The position numbers were made by a program, and so were the translations under genes. The notes beneath the pieces were generated by a model. The model was not told the DNA's origin, did no database searches, and saw nothing but the letters and a program-made list of their open reading frames with translations. Shown one piece after another: positions 1 to 7,311 of a stretch of 61,391 nt of DNA. The DNA lies in assembly GCF_002995495.1 (NCBI RefSeq), contig NZ_PVZV01000016.1, positions 1-61,391 of the forward strand, written 5' to 3'. Source of the DNA: Actinocorallia populi (GTDB lineage: Bacteria; Actinomycetota; Actinomycetes; Streptosporangiales; Streptosporangiaceae). Every line of letters begins with the position of its first letter. Position 1 is the first letter of the stretch.

Positions 1-76
1 CGCCGCGTTCCTCACCCTCGCCGCCGCCCTGATCTGCTACAAGAGACTCTCCCGAATCACCACATAAGACGTGCTC
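1..76 (+). mobile_element. Right end of an IS5-family-like element, continuing past the window edge
   Basis: The first 76 bases look like the 3' end of an insertion sequence. The reverse complement of about 45-76 aligns with 61316-61347 at the far end of the window, sharing GTCTTAYGTGG and TTCGGG blocks, as terminal inverted repeats would. TTA follows this end (77-79) and TTA precedes the other (61313-61315), consistent with a 3-bp target duplication of IS5-type elements. Family assignment is by eye only. Confidence 0.5.
2..67 (+). pseudogene. C-terminal fragment of a transposase
   Basis: An open frame enters at the window edge and stops at TAA 65-67. The 21 residues (AAFLTLAAALICYKRLSRIT...) have the hydrophobic-helix-plus-YKRL tail often seen at the end of actinobacterial IS5-type DDE transposases. 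If the window is a closed circle, this frame joins in phase with ATG codons at 61354/61357, giving only a 34-residue peptide, so the gene would be an internal-deletion derivative. Otherwise it is simply cut by the window edge. Confidence 0.45.
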
Positions 77-293
77 TTATGTGAAACCCAGGGGGGCTCG
101 CAGCAGCGCCTCGGGACGCCGACACCAGCACTGCTCAACCTTGCGGAAGGCTGCTCAAAGATTACGGAAGACGGGCGGCCCGGGTCGGAGGACGTGCGAC
201 GCGCGCACGCCATCCCGGCCCGGGCCGGCGTCAGGCGACCGGATACCGGCTGCAACCAGCTGGCCGCCCTCTTCGTGTCCTGGCTCTTCGATC

Positions 294-317
294 CGGGTTC
301 CCAACCGAGTGAAGGAG
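294..317 (+). repeat. 24-bp direct repeat, copy 1
   Basis: It is identical to 664-687 and begins CGGGTTCCCAACCGAGTG, ending in the SD-like GAAGGAG. Here no gene with coding character follows, so this copy looks like a duplicated leader/RBS segment. Confidence 0.8.
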
Positions 318-663
318 TTGGACACGATCCCGATGCTCTTTCCATCGGTGTACGACTCACCATCGGATTTTTTAATCCCGAAAGCAAGCCCAACGGACAC
401 CATCAGACAGCATCTGACGCGATTTTACAGCACCTGACAGACCGCAACGGCATTTAACAATGGCCAACAATGGTTCGCGCTTCGCGGCCGGTCGCCATGT
501 TTCCGCTGTTCACAAGGTCCTCCTGTCCAGTGCCGTCAAAGGCCTGCGAACCGGTGGACAGGTCTCGGAACGTAATACACAATTAGCTCTCGGCGAATCT
601 TCTCGTGCCTGCCCGGACTGCAAACCGGGACCGCCGGGACGAGAAGGGACGCACAAAAGAATA

Positions 664-687
664 CGGGTTCCCAACCGAGTGAAGGAG
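664..687 (+). promoter_or_regulatory. 24-bp direct repeat, copy 2, carrying the RBS of the 695 gene
   Basis: Identical to 294-317. Its GAAGGAG end lies 7 nt upstream of ATG 695 and supplies the ribosome-binding site of the small membrane protein gene. Confidence 0.75.
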
Positions 688-694
688 AGGCGCT

Positions 695-889
695 ATGAAG
701 CGTCTGCTGCACCTCGGGGACGACTGGCCTGCGTCGGTCGTCCTCATCGTCTTCATGTCCGTGCTCGTGCTGCTGGGCGTGGGCGCCGACGCCGAGCAGG
801 TCAACGTCGTCCTGAACGCCGGGACGCTCATGGTCACCGTCCTGGTCGCCCGCGACGTCCGTGGGCCCGGCCACGGCCTCCTGGCCTGA
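695..889 (+). CDS. Small membrane protein (64 aa), hypothetical
   Basis: A 64-residue protein. A short charged N-terminus (MKRLLHLGDDW) is followed by one or two hydrophobic stretches (about residues 12-27 and 38-52, with an ADAEQ turn between), as in a small inner-membrane hairpin. GAAGGAG in the repeat at 664-687 lies at a good distance from the ATG, which decides the start. The stop is 14 nt before the next gene's ATG, so the two are probably cotranscribed. I do not recognise the family. Confidence 0.6.
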   Translation: MKRLLHLGDDWPASVVLIVFMSVLVLLGVGADAEQVNVVLNAGTLMVTVLVARDVRGPGHGLLA

Positions 890-903
890 GGCGGGCGAGC
901 ACC

Positions 904-1785
904 ATGGCCGCTTTCGAGATCAATGACGATTTCCTCGGAGACTTCCGCGCAGTGACGCGGAGGGTCCTGGGCCGCTACACGTTCGACCAGATCAGCCGCA
1001 TGAGCGCGGGCCACCTCAGCCCTGACGAAGCTCGCCAGTTTCTAGCTGGAACTCTCTTCCCGTCCAAGGTCAAACTCGAGCTTCTCAGCGCGCAGCTCCC
1101 GCACGTGGACGCTGTGGATCTCCTGACCGCTCGCGAGGCTATCCAACAGTTTGTCGACTCAACGAGAAAGGAACCCAGCAAGTCTCTCCGTCCCGTTGCT
1201 GGTGCCCGGCCCGGCACCGTCCGTCCGGCTGGGATGAAGGTGGCGGGGGACCTCAACATCAGCGGCGCCACCCCCGAAGTCCTGCGCGCCTTTACCGGCG
1301 CGGAGGTCACCGGCAACTTCAACGTGAGCGCCGCCGACGGTGAGGAGACGACTCGACCGAGACCGTCCGGTGCCACCGCGCCGCCGCTGAACGCTGGCCC
1401 GGCGAGACACACGGCCGTCATGCCCGACCCCTTCACCGCGCACACGGAAGAGGAGTTCATGGCGGTGCTGCGGGACCTGTGGAGGTACACCGACCGCCCC
1501 TCCAGCCGTGACCTGGCCAAGTGGTCCGAAGACCCCCATACGAAGGCCCCCGCGTTCTCGCACACCCTCGCCGCAGGGCTGGTGTCCGAGAACCCATCGA
1601 AGTGGCCGACGGTCCGGCTCCGCTACATCCAGGGCTTCGTCCGCGCCTGCGGTGGTGACACTGCCCTCATCGCCCGCTGGACCGCGGCCTGGCGGCACGT
1701 CTTCGAGGGCTTCCCCCTCCCCGCCCCCACCGAGTCGGCCCTGCCCCCCGGCGTGACCCCCATCAACCGGAACTCCATCCACTAG
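904..1785 (+). CDS. HTH-type regulatory/effector-associated protein
   Basis: A 293-residue soluble protein. The N-terminal about 90 residues form a helical domain (MAAFEINDDFLGDFRAV...). Residues 110-190 are variable, and the C-terminal about 100 residues (DLWRYTDRPSSRDLAKW ... RLRYIQGFVRACGG ... AAWRHVF) resemble the XRE-like domain of actinobacterial proteins linked to signalling and defence loci. Frames upstream of 904 are open but lack coding character, so ATG 904 is preferred, although its SD is weak. The TAG stop lies inside the IS481 target duplication ACTAGT, so the insertion left the protein intact. Function unknown. Confidence 0.6.
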   Translation: MAAFEINDDFLGDFRAVTRRVLGRYTFDQISRMSAGHLSPDEARQFLAGTLFPSKVKLELLSAQLPHVDAVDLLTAREAIQQFVDSTRKEPSKSLRPVAGARPGTVRPAGMKVAGDLNISGATPEVLRAFTGAEVTGNFNVSAADGEETTRPRPSGATAPPLNAGPARHTAVMPDPFTAHTEEEFMAVLRDLWRYTDRPSSRDLAKWSEDPHTKAPAFSHTLAAGLVSENPSKWPTVRLRYIQGFVRACGGDTALIARWTAAWRHVFEGFPLPAPTESALPPGVTPINRNSIH

Positions 1786-1786
1786 T

Positions 1787-2571
1787 TGTAATGATCATGA
1801 ACGTTGTTGACACGGGTTGAGGGTGCTTGATCAACAGTGAAGACCTCCGAGGTGGTGGAGCTGTCTAGGTCCACACCACCTCGGAGGTCTTCGTGTCCCA
1901 CCGTAACGCCAGGTTGACGGTCCACGGGCGGCGTCTGCTCATCGAGCGTGTCGCCTCGGGCCGCCCGGTGGCCCATGTGGCCGCGGAGATGGGCATCTCC
2001 CGCCAGACCGCCCACAAATGGGTGGCCCGCTGGCGCGCCGAGGGACCGGCAGGCCTGCACGACCGCCCCAGCCGGCCCCACGCCACCCCGCACCGCACCC
2101 CGGCCGAGGTGGAAGAGCAGGTCTGCCGTCTGCGCACCGGCCGCAAGCTCGGCTCGGCCCGCATCGGCCCGATCCTGGGCCTGCCCGCCTCGACCGTCCA
2201 CCGGATCCTGTGCCGGCACGGCCTCAACCGGCTGTCCTTCATGGACCGTCCCACCGGCCAGGTGATCCGCCGCTACCCCGGAGAACTGGTGCACGTGGAC
2301 GTCAAGAAACTCGGCCGCATCCCCGACGGCGGAGGATGGCACGGTCACGGCCGCGACAGCGGCTGCCGTGACCGGCGCCGCGTCATCAGATTCGACTACG
2401 TCCACTCGGCCGTCGACGACCACACCCGCATCGCCTACAGCGAGATCCACGCGGACGAGAAAGCCACCACCTGCGCCGCCTTCCTGCACACCTACAACCA
2501 CCACCGGTGCCACACTGCCCTCGGCGGCGCGGCACCCATCACCCGCGTCAACAACCCTGCAAGTCAATACA
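1787..2571 (+). mobile_element. IS481-family-like insertion sequence, internally deleted
   Basis: A 785-bp element bounded by imperfect terminal inverted repeats of about 40 bp: left TGTAATGATCATGAACG..., right (reverse complement) TGTATTGACTTGCAGGG..., both continuing into TTGTTGAC and CGGGT. Direct 6-bp copies ACTAGT flank it (1781-1786 and 2572-2577), fitting the NCTAGN target duplication described for IS481. Intact members are around 1 kb, so this copy is short, and its transposase lacks a central segment. It is probably not self-mobile. Confidence 0.85.
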
Positions 2572-2576
2572 ACTAG
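1893..2576 (+). pseudogene. IS481-family transposase with internal deletion
   Basis: A 227-residue open frame. It has an N-terminal HTH (ISRQTAHKWVARW), a linker typical of IS481 (GLHDRPSRPH), and the start of the DDE core (ELVHVDVKKLGRI, VDDHTRIAYSEI). After DEKATTCAAFLH the frame jumps directly to the C-terminal YNHHRCHTALGG block. The segment carrying the second catalytic Asp (the usual TDN motif), about 80-90 residues, is missing. Family members are usually about 310 residues. The deletion keeps the frame but should abolish catalysis. The stop codon lies in the right target duplication. Confidence 0.85.
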
Positions 2577-3592
2577 TCGTCTTCTGGCTCGTTGAGGAGG
2601 GCGTGGTGCAGCCGTTCCCACCGGGGGAGTGCCTCGGGGTAGGAGGCATGGGCGGCGATGCGAAGCCAGCGCAGTGCTTCCTGAGGTTCGCCCTGTGCTT
2701 CTTTCAGCAGCCCCAGCCGGTAGGCGGCGCCAGCGTGCCCTGCGGTGGCTGCAGCTTGGTAATAGACGGCGGGAGCTCTGCTGGTCGTTCCTGTGGGGGC
2801 CAGTGGGTCTTCCTCGAGGGTGCCTACGGGGAGCGCGAGTTCGTAGGCGTAGGCAGAGGCCAGTTCGCGTCGCTGTTCGGAGTCGGCATCGCGAAGGGAC
2901 AGGGCCATCGCGTCTTCGCTGATGGCTGCCAGTTCCACCCAGATCAAGGCGGTCTCCACCTGGCCGATGCACAGCAGCAGGATGCCCAAGCGGCAGGCGG
3001 CCTCGGCATCTTCGTGTGTGGCGGCACGGAACAGCTCCTCCCCATGGTCTCCGAACCATTCCTGGTAGGGGTGAGCGGCCTCATCAGCAAAGAGGGAACT
3101 CGCCTCGGATGAGCCCGTCGCCATCCTCGACTGCTTCTCGGCGTCTGTTCCGGTACCGGAAGATGCGGAGTCAGTGATCTTGTACTCGGCCTGGCGTGTG
3201 GCCGCAGTGGATGCGGTCTCGGCGATGGGTGCCGTCAGGGGCTGCTCGTCGCAGCTTCCGTCTTTGAGGCTGCGTTTGGTGGCCTGGTAGCGCAGACTCC
3301 ACATCTCGATCGTCCCGACCGTCTTGTCCGGGTCCAGATGCGTTTCCTTGGCCGTGATCCTCAGCGCGGCAATGAAGGTGGCAACCCAGTCCCATGCCGG
3401 CAGCGTCAGCCGCCGACCGCTGAGGTTGTCATGCAGCGTGCTTCTCGCCAGGTGGATGTCCCCGGGCAGGGTTTTGGAGATCTTCAGCAGACGACTGGGC
3501 CGCGGTGGTCCTACCGCCGCGTGGGCACGCTGAAGCTGCCGCGTGAAGGCGGCCACAGCAGGAGGCGGATCCCGTCGTGATGCTTGATGCAT
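2573..3592 (-). CDS. HTH plus Sel1/TPR-repeat protein
   Basis: A 339-residue soluble protein. Residues 1-105 resemble an actinobacterial XRE-like domain (AFTRQLQRAHAAVGPP ... STLHDNLSGRRLTLPAW). Residues 105-165 are a polar linker. Residues 165-330 carry Sel1/TPR-like helical repeats (AACRLGILLLCIGQ, AGAAYRLGLLKEAQGEPQEALRWLRIAA). Such proteins are usually signalling scaffolds or regulators. Its TAG stop overlaps the right copy of the IS481 target duplication. Before the insertion it was tail-to-tail with the 904-1785 gene, with stops overlapping at CTAG. The SD is weak. No catalytic motif is seen. Confidence 0.65.
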   Translation of the reverse strand: MHQASRRDPPPAVAAFTRQLQRAHAAVGPPRPSRLLKISKTLPGDIHLARSTLHDNLSGRRLTLPAWDWVATFIAALRITAKETHLDPDKTVGTIEMWSLRYQATKRSLKDGSCDEQPLTAPIAETASTAATRQAEYKITDSASSGTGTDAEKQSRMATGSSEASSLFADEAAHPYQEWFGDHGEELFRAATHEDAEAACRLGILLLCIGQVETALIWVELAAISEDAMALSLRDADSEQRRELASAYAYELALPVGTLEEDPLAPTGTTSRAPAVYYQAAATAGHAGAAYRLGLLKEAQGEPQEALRWLRIAAHASYPEALPRWERLHHALLNEPEDD

Positions 3593-3941
3593 GGCTTGCC
3601 CGTTTTCTGTGGGTTGTCCAGCAGGACAGGTCGATCCCCATCAGCATCACAGGGCCCAGAGCCCGGCAACACCGCATCTGCTCACCCTGGCCCCGTAAAC
3701 GTGTTAAACGCATTTCACCTAATTGACTCCCACTTGTCACCATTACTCGCCGGTACCGGACTCACTCGGACGCATCCGAACCTACCCGGACGCACCCGGA
3801 CGGATCCGGACCACAAACCGGCTCCTCTATAAGCACCGCCCATCAGTCCGAAACTGTCCGGGTGGGTTCGCTGTCGTCCGGATGCGTACGAAATCAGCCG
3901 TGCTCCTGACACGCCGCCGCCCCTGCACGACAGTGATCAGC
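3593..3941. other. Intergenic region with a 10-bp tandem repeat array
   Basis: No gene is supported. It lies between the divergently oriented 2573-3592 and 3942-4166 genes and holds six consecutive 10-bp repeats (separate entry) plus a TATAAG sequence shortly after them. It probably carries the promoters of both genes. Confidence 0.5.
3757..3816 (+). repeat. Six tandem 10-bp repeats, consensus CGGACGCATC
   Basis: Units start at 3757, 3767, 3777, 3787, 3797 and 3807: CGGACTCACT, CGGACGCATC, CGAACCTACC, CGGACGCACC, CGGACGGATC, CGGACCACAA. The exact 10-nt period puts each unit on nearly the same DNA face. A related inverted copy (CGTCCGGATGCG) lies at about 3876-3887. It may be a cooperative operator or an iteron-like array. 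Confidence 0.7.
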
Positions 3942-4166
3942 ATGACGACAACGCTCTCAACTGCCCCCTGCCGGGCAGCTCCCCCCTGGGGCATCGAGCC
4001 CACCTCTCGCATCGATGCCAGCAACGAGGAAGGCCTGCTGTTGCTTCTCTTGATCACCCGATGGGAAATGCTCACTCAACGCCGCCACCCCGACCACGAC
4101 GAGATCGAGGCGCTCATCGATTTTTGGGCAGATCCGCAGATGGAGCCTGCTTCAGGCGATGACTGA
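3942..4166 (+). CDS. Small hypothetical protein (74 aa)
   Basis: A 74-residue acidic protein with a leucine stretch (GLLLLLLITRWEMLTQRR, about residues 31-48) and an acidic tail. The frame is open further upstream, but that part is made of the repeat array and looks non-coding, so ATG 3942 is preferred. No clear SD. I do not recognise it. Confidence 0.35.
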   Translation: MTTTLSTAPCRAAPPWGIEPTSRIDASNEEGLLLLLLITRWEMLTQRRHPDHDEIEALIDFWADPQMEPASGDD

Positions 4167-4536
4167 CCCGCGCTCGGACGTCCCGGCCAGAAACCGCACC
4201 CAGCCTCGCCATGCTCCCTAACAGGCCCTACGGCACCAGAAGAGTCATTCAGTGTGTCGCTTGACACTGAGTCTCACACAAACGGACTCCTTCCGGTCGG
4301 TTCATGTATCTGGCGGAATATCCGCAGCTAGATAGCCCGACACAACGGAAATGACGCATTCAGCCGCCTCCCGCTCCGGCGTGATCCTGGTAGCGTCGAC
4401 TGTTAAGTCTCTAACGGCTTGTTCACGGGCGTTGAGAGGTCTTCACGTGGGTCGCTCAACGCGATCCCGGCGAAAGCCCCCGGCTTCCGCCGGCCGACCT
4501 CGCCCTCTGGGCGAACGTGAACACCAGGGAGACCAG
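4167..4536. other. Intergenic region with a small inverted repeat
   Basis: No gene supported. An inverted repeat TCAGTGT...ACACTGA around 4248-4271 could be an operator or a weak terminator. The rest shows no recognisable structure. Confidence 0.4.
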
Positions 4537-4737
4537 ATGGCCTTGCCAAGCTCTGCCCCGCAGGAACAGCCCCCCAAGGAAAGGACTGATCCGCCAGCGG
4601 ACCAAGAGCCGCCATCGGCACCGAAGCGCCGCTACACCCAGTGGCTGGCAAAGCTCGTCCTCGCCCTCTTGTGCGCCGTCACCGGCGGCATCGCAAAGGC
4701 CGTGGCCGAAGAACTCCTTCGGAGCTGGCAGGAGTAA
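4537..4737 (+). CDS. Small membrane protein (66 aa), hypothetical
   Basis: It has a proline- and charge-rich N-terminus (residues 1-35), then a hydrophobic segment (LAKLVLALLCAVTGGIAKAVAEELL, discussed here only as about residues 40-62) preceded by RRYTQW, as in a C-terminally anchored small membrane protein. AGGGAGA precedes ATG 4537 and decides the start over longer upstream frames. Function unknown. Confidence 0.45.
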   Translation: MALPSSAPQEQPPKERTDPPADQEPPSAPKRRYTQWLAKLVLALLCAVTGGIAKAVAEELLRSWQE

Positions 4738-4921
4738 GGCCCCAGGACGGAACCCGATGACGGGACCAGCCTGAGGCCTTCCAGCGGAAGCCTCGCACCT
4801 ACATGGCCTGAGAAACCGGGTGCGGGGCTCTCCGTTTCCCTCACACGATCCATACCCGCCGCCAAGAGGCGACAAGGGACGAAATGTGTCAAGCAAACGA
4901 CACTTATCTAACCCAACTATG

Positions 4922-4941
4922 CCTCGACCGTAGGGTCGAGG
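4922..4941. terminator. Small perfect hairpin, possible terminator
   Basis: An 8-bp stem (CCTCGACC/GGTCGAGG) closes the 4-nt loop GTAG. No T-tract follows on either strand, so a terminator role is only possible. Confidence 0.3.
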
Positions 4942-5194
4942 GCCCCCTACTGTCAAAGCCCCTCACGGCCCAGCTACCGCTCCGCAAGCAAGGGAACCCC
5001 TGCTCAGCGCGGTTTTAAAGCCTTGTTCCATCCACGGAAGTAACCTTCTCGCTACAGGGCCAGACCTAACCAGCCCTGGCAACACCAGGCGCACCACGAA
5101 AATCCATCTGCTTCTGACTTTCCGGACAAGGCAGATGGAGTGATCCAGGGCTGGCCGTGGACTGGTCAGCCGAGCCACCGAGTGCTGAACGCGA

Positions 5195-5229
5195 CGCCCG
5201 CCCGCAAACGATGCGATGCGGACGGGCGG
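5195..5229 (-). terminator. GC-rich hairpin after parB
   Basis: CCGCCCG pairs with CGGGCGG around a 17-nt loop, 17 nt beyond the parB stop on the minus strand. There is no T-run, as is common in high-GC actinobacteria. Confidence 0.4.
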
Positions 5230-5245
5230 TAGAGGTGAGGTCTGC

Positions 5246-6352
5246 TCAGACGGCAGGCGTGGTGAGGTGGTGAACGAGCACAGCCACGTCATCCGGACTG
5301 AGCCGGTCCCGGATCAGCGCAGCAAGCGCAGAAGGTGACTCCCACGGCACAACTGTGTCTGCAGACGGAAGTACAGGACTTGTGGTTTCGCGTCGAGTGG
5401 TCGCAGACCGGTTTACCGCGGTAAACCGATCGTCCTCCAGCTTCGAAGCGGTAGCGTCCGTCGGCTGGTTTACCGCGGTAATCTGGCCGCCGCCCGGCTC
5501 TGGCTCCGTGATACCGACAGCTTCGTTTGGCCGGTTCACCTCAGTAGTCCGGTCGGATTGCGGCTGAGTGGTCATCGGCACGCTGGTGGGACTGCCGGTA
5601 GGGCGTTGACTCGCCGCCTCGACCGAGGAAGCAGCCACAGCTGCTCGTTCTTCTTGACGGCGTGCGCTTCGTTCTTGTGCTTCGGCTGCTTCTCGTTCAC
5701 GCGTGGTCTTCCAAGCCATCTCTTGGTCCTCGGGAGGATGGCTGGCAATGGAGCGCGCGATCCGGACGGGCAGGTCGCCGACGCGGACCTTCTCCTGCAG
5801 CTCTGAGGTGAGGCGCAGGAGAGCTCGACGCTGGGACACCCAGGTCTTGTGGCGGCGGAACCGTTCGGCAGCTTCGTTAGCGCTGCCGCACTCGGCCACC
5901 ATGGCCTCGACAGCGTGGGCTTCTTCGATGGGATCAAAGTTCCTGCGGTCGAGGTTCTCGCTGACCACAGCGTCGATGAACCTGGCGCGGTTGTCGGCAA
6001 CGTCTTCGCGGATCAGGACATCTAGGAAGTCCAAGCCGACGTGGCGGGCTGAGCGGTAGCGGCGCTCGCCGTTGGCGAGGACGTAGGTGGCCTCACCAAT
6101 GATGGGCTCGTGCTCAGGCCAGAGCTTGAGGTAGGCGGTACGGCTGACCGCGACGACCGGCTGGAGCTGGCGGACGCGCAGGCTTTCGCCGAGTTCGGTC
6201 AGCTCTTCCTCGGTGCCGAAGTTCTTGCGCGGGTTCAGCGGGGTGGGGACGATCTGGTCTGGCTTCAGGCGGACCAAGGTCGGGGTGCTGTGCCCAGGGA
6301 CATCTTCGATGGGTTTGCCGGCCAGCGAGGCGAGGCTGGTCCTACGGCCCAT
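5246..6352 (-). CDS. parB: ParB-family partition protein with parS-encoding linker
   Basis: 368 residues. The N-terminal ParB/Srx domain (about 25-140) has NGERRYRSAR (94-103) for CTP/DNA handling, followed by an HTH region (about 145-185, NEAAERFRRHKTWVSQRRALL). A long charged region (215-330) contains repeats TTEVNR (269-274), ITAVNQ (291-296) and FTAVNR (310-315), whose codons are the parS-like palindromes. The C-terminal about 40 residues (SALAALIRDRLSPDDVAVLVHHL) fit a dimerisation helix. The ATG overlaps the parA stop (TGATG), so it is cotranscribed and coupled. It should load at parS and feed ParA for segregation. Confidence 0.9.
   Translation of the reverse strand: MGRRTSLASLAGKPIEDVPGHSTPTLVRLKPDQIVPTPLNPRKNFGTEEELTELGESLRVRQLQPVVAVSRTAYLKLWPEHEPIIGEATYVLANGERRYRSARHVGLDFLDVLIREDVADNRARFIDAVVSENLDRRNFDPIEEAHAVEAMVAECGSANEAAERFRRHKTWVSQRRALLRLTSELQEKVRVGDLPVRIARSIASHPPEDQEMAWKTTREREAAEAQERSARRQEERAAVAASSVEAASQRPTGSPTSVPMTTQPQSDRTTEVNRPNEAVGITEPEPGGGQITAVNQPTDATASKLEDDRFTAVNRSATTRRETTSPVLPSADTVVPWESPSALAALIRDRLSPDDVAVLVHHLTTPAV
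5409..5428. promoter_or_regulatory. parS: parS-like perfect palindrome inside parB
   Basis: A perfect 20-bp palindrome, CGGTTTACCGCGGTAAACCG, encodes FTAVNR on the minus strand. Its core is identical to the 26-bp palindrome upstream of parA. Confidence 0.8.
5467..5484. promoter_or_regulatory. parS: parS-like half-degenerate palindrome inside parB
   Basis: GGTTTACCGCGGTAATCT has an intact left arm and centre and a degenerate right arm. It encodes ITAVNQ. Confidence 0.65.
5533..5550. promoter_or_regulatory. Degenerate parS-like site inside parB
   Basis: GGTTCACCTCAGTAGTCC aligns with the parS core but is eroded. It encodes TTEVNR. Binding would be weak if any. Confidence 0.4.
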
Positions 6353-7020
6353 CAGGCGGCACCTCCGTAGCCGAGTTCGAGCGCGAGGCGGAAGAAGTCT
6401 TCGCGTGCCTCCATGGCGACGCGGTTCTTCGAGTACTGGGTGACCACGATCCCTTCGGCGCTGGCTCGGGTGTGGACTTTGTAGCGGCGAATGACGGCCT
6501 GGGTGCGGGGCCAGCCCTGCGCGTCGATATAGGCGAGGGTCTCTTCCAGGTCGGCGCGGCCGTCTCGCGGATCCCAGGCGTTCACCACGACTTTGAACGG
6601 CAATCCGCGAGGGGTGAGGACCCGGGAGACGGTACGGGCGGTCGCATCGAACGCCAAAGGCTCAGGCGGCATAGGGACGACGACGTCGTCGGCGACGTCC
6701 AGGCAGGCAGCGAGGATGTGCTCGTTCTCCAGGCTGCCAGGGGTGTCGACGAAGACGTGGAGGTAGCCGCCTGGGGCATGGCCAAGTGCGTTCTGGACGA
6801 CCGCAGCGAGGTTGACGGTGGTAGTGGTCTTGCCTACACCGCCCTTCTGATTGGCCACGACGTGGATGCGCGCGCCGATGTTCTTGAGATTCGCGATGCC
6901 ATCGATGTCGTCGTGGGCTTGCGTGAAGTCGAAGGGCAGGGCTTCGTCGCCGACTCGGTCGGCCCACCAGACTGCCGACCCTTGAGGGTCTGTGGACACG
7001 ACAAGGACACGTGATTCCAT
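6352..7020 (-). CDS. parA: ParA-family ATPase with swapped sequence blocks
   Basis: 222 residues from ATG 7020, which has GGAG 4 nt upstream; an alternative start at 7071 adds 17 residues. All ParA/MinD parts are recognisable: P-loop QKGGVGKTTTT (58-68), Walker A' VLVVSTDPQG (5-14) and Walker B-like VFVDTPGS (89-96). However, the A' block (about residues 3-47, strand 2 plus following helices) precedes the P-loop block (about 50-85), the reverse of normal ParA order. The remainder follows the standard order. It overlaps parB by 1 nt. Whether the permuted protein folds is unknown. The function expected from context is plasmid segregation. Confidence 0.8.
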   Translation of the reverse strand: MESRVLVVSTDPQGSAVWWADRVGDEALPFDFTQAHDDIDGIANLKNIGARIHVVANQKGGVGKTTTTVNLAAVVQNALGHAPGGYLHVFVDTPGSLENEHILAACLDVADDVVVPMPPEPLAFDATARTVSRVLTPRGLPFKVVVNAWDPRDGRADLEETLAYIDAQGWPRTQAVIRRYKVHTRASAEGIVVTQYSKNRVAMEAREDFFRLALELGYGGAA

Positions 7021-7115
7021 GAGCTCCGTTTGCTTCCCGTGATGAGCGGTACTTCGGGCAAGGAGCATCATCCCAGCACAACAGTCGCTTCAGAGGCCAG
7101 GACACTCAGGGGGCC

Positions 7116-7141
7116 TAGTGGTTTACCGCGGTAAACCACTA
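7116..7141. promoter_or_regulatory. parS: 26-bp perfect palindrome upstream of parA (parS/operator)
   Basis: A perfect 26-bp inverted repeat centred on ACCGCGGT, with core GTTTACCGCGGTAAAC. It lies 96 nt upstream of parA ATG 7020 and matches the sites inside parB. It probably serves both as a partition site and for autoregulation. Confidence 0.85.
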
Positions 7142-7311
7142 CGAGCGATTCCTTCTTCGTCGACGGACGATGTATCTGGTGGCGTTCAGAATCCTCTGAG
7201 TCGGAGGCTGTGGGCGGGGTAGGGTCATGTTCAGTGTGATCATTACCGACTGTGCGTCGTTGATCACCCCGTCTCAGGCCAGTGCCCTCCTTCATCTTTG
7301 GGGATGCCGAC

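Larger units (their letters stand above)
68..694. other. Gene-poor leader region with a duplicated 24-bp block
   Basis: No convincing gene is visible. The stretch contains one copy of a 24-bp block at 294-317, and its identical partner at 664-687 forms the ribosome-binding region of the following small gene. Open frames here lack ribosome-binding sites and recognisable composition. Confidence 0.5.
4738..5245. other. Intergenic region downstream of parB
   Basis: No gene with convincing codon use is seen. It includes a perfect 8-bp hairpin (CCTCGACC GTAG GGTCGAGG, 4922-4941) and a GC-rich hairpin at 5195-5229 just past the parB stop. Confidence 0.45.

Noticed and set aside
4351-4536. Longer start for the 4537 small membrane protein
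   Set aside because: The upstream extension is basic, low-complexity and without an RBS, whereas AGGGAGA precedes ATG 4537.
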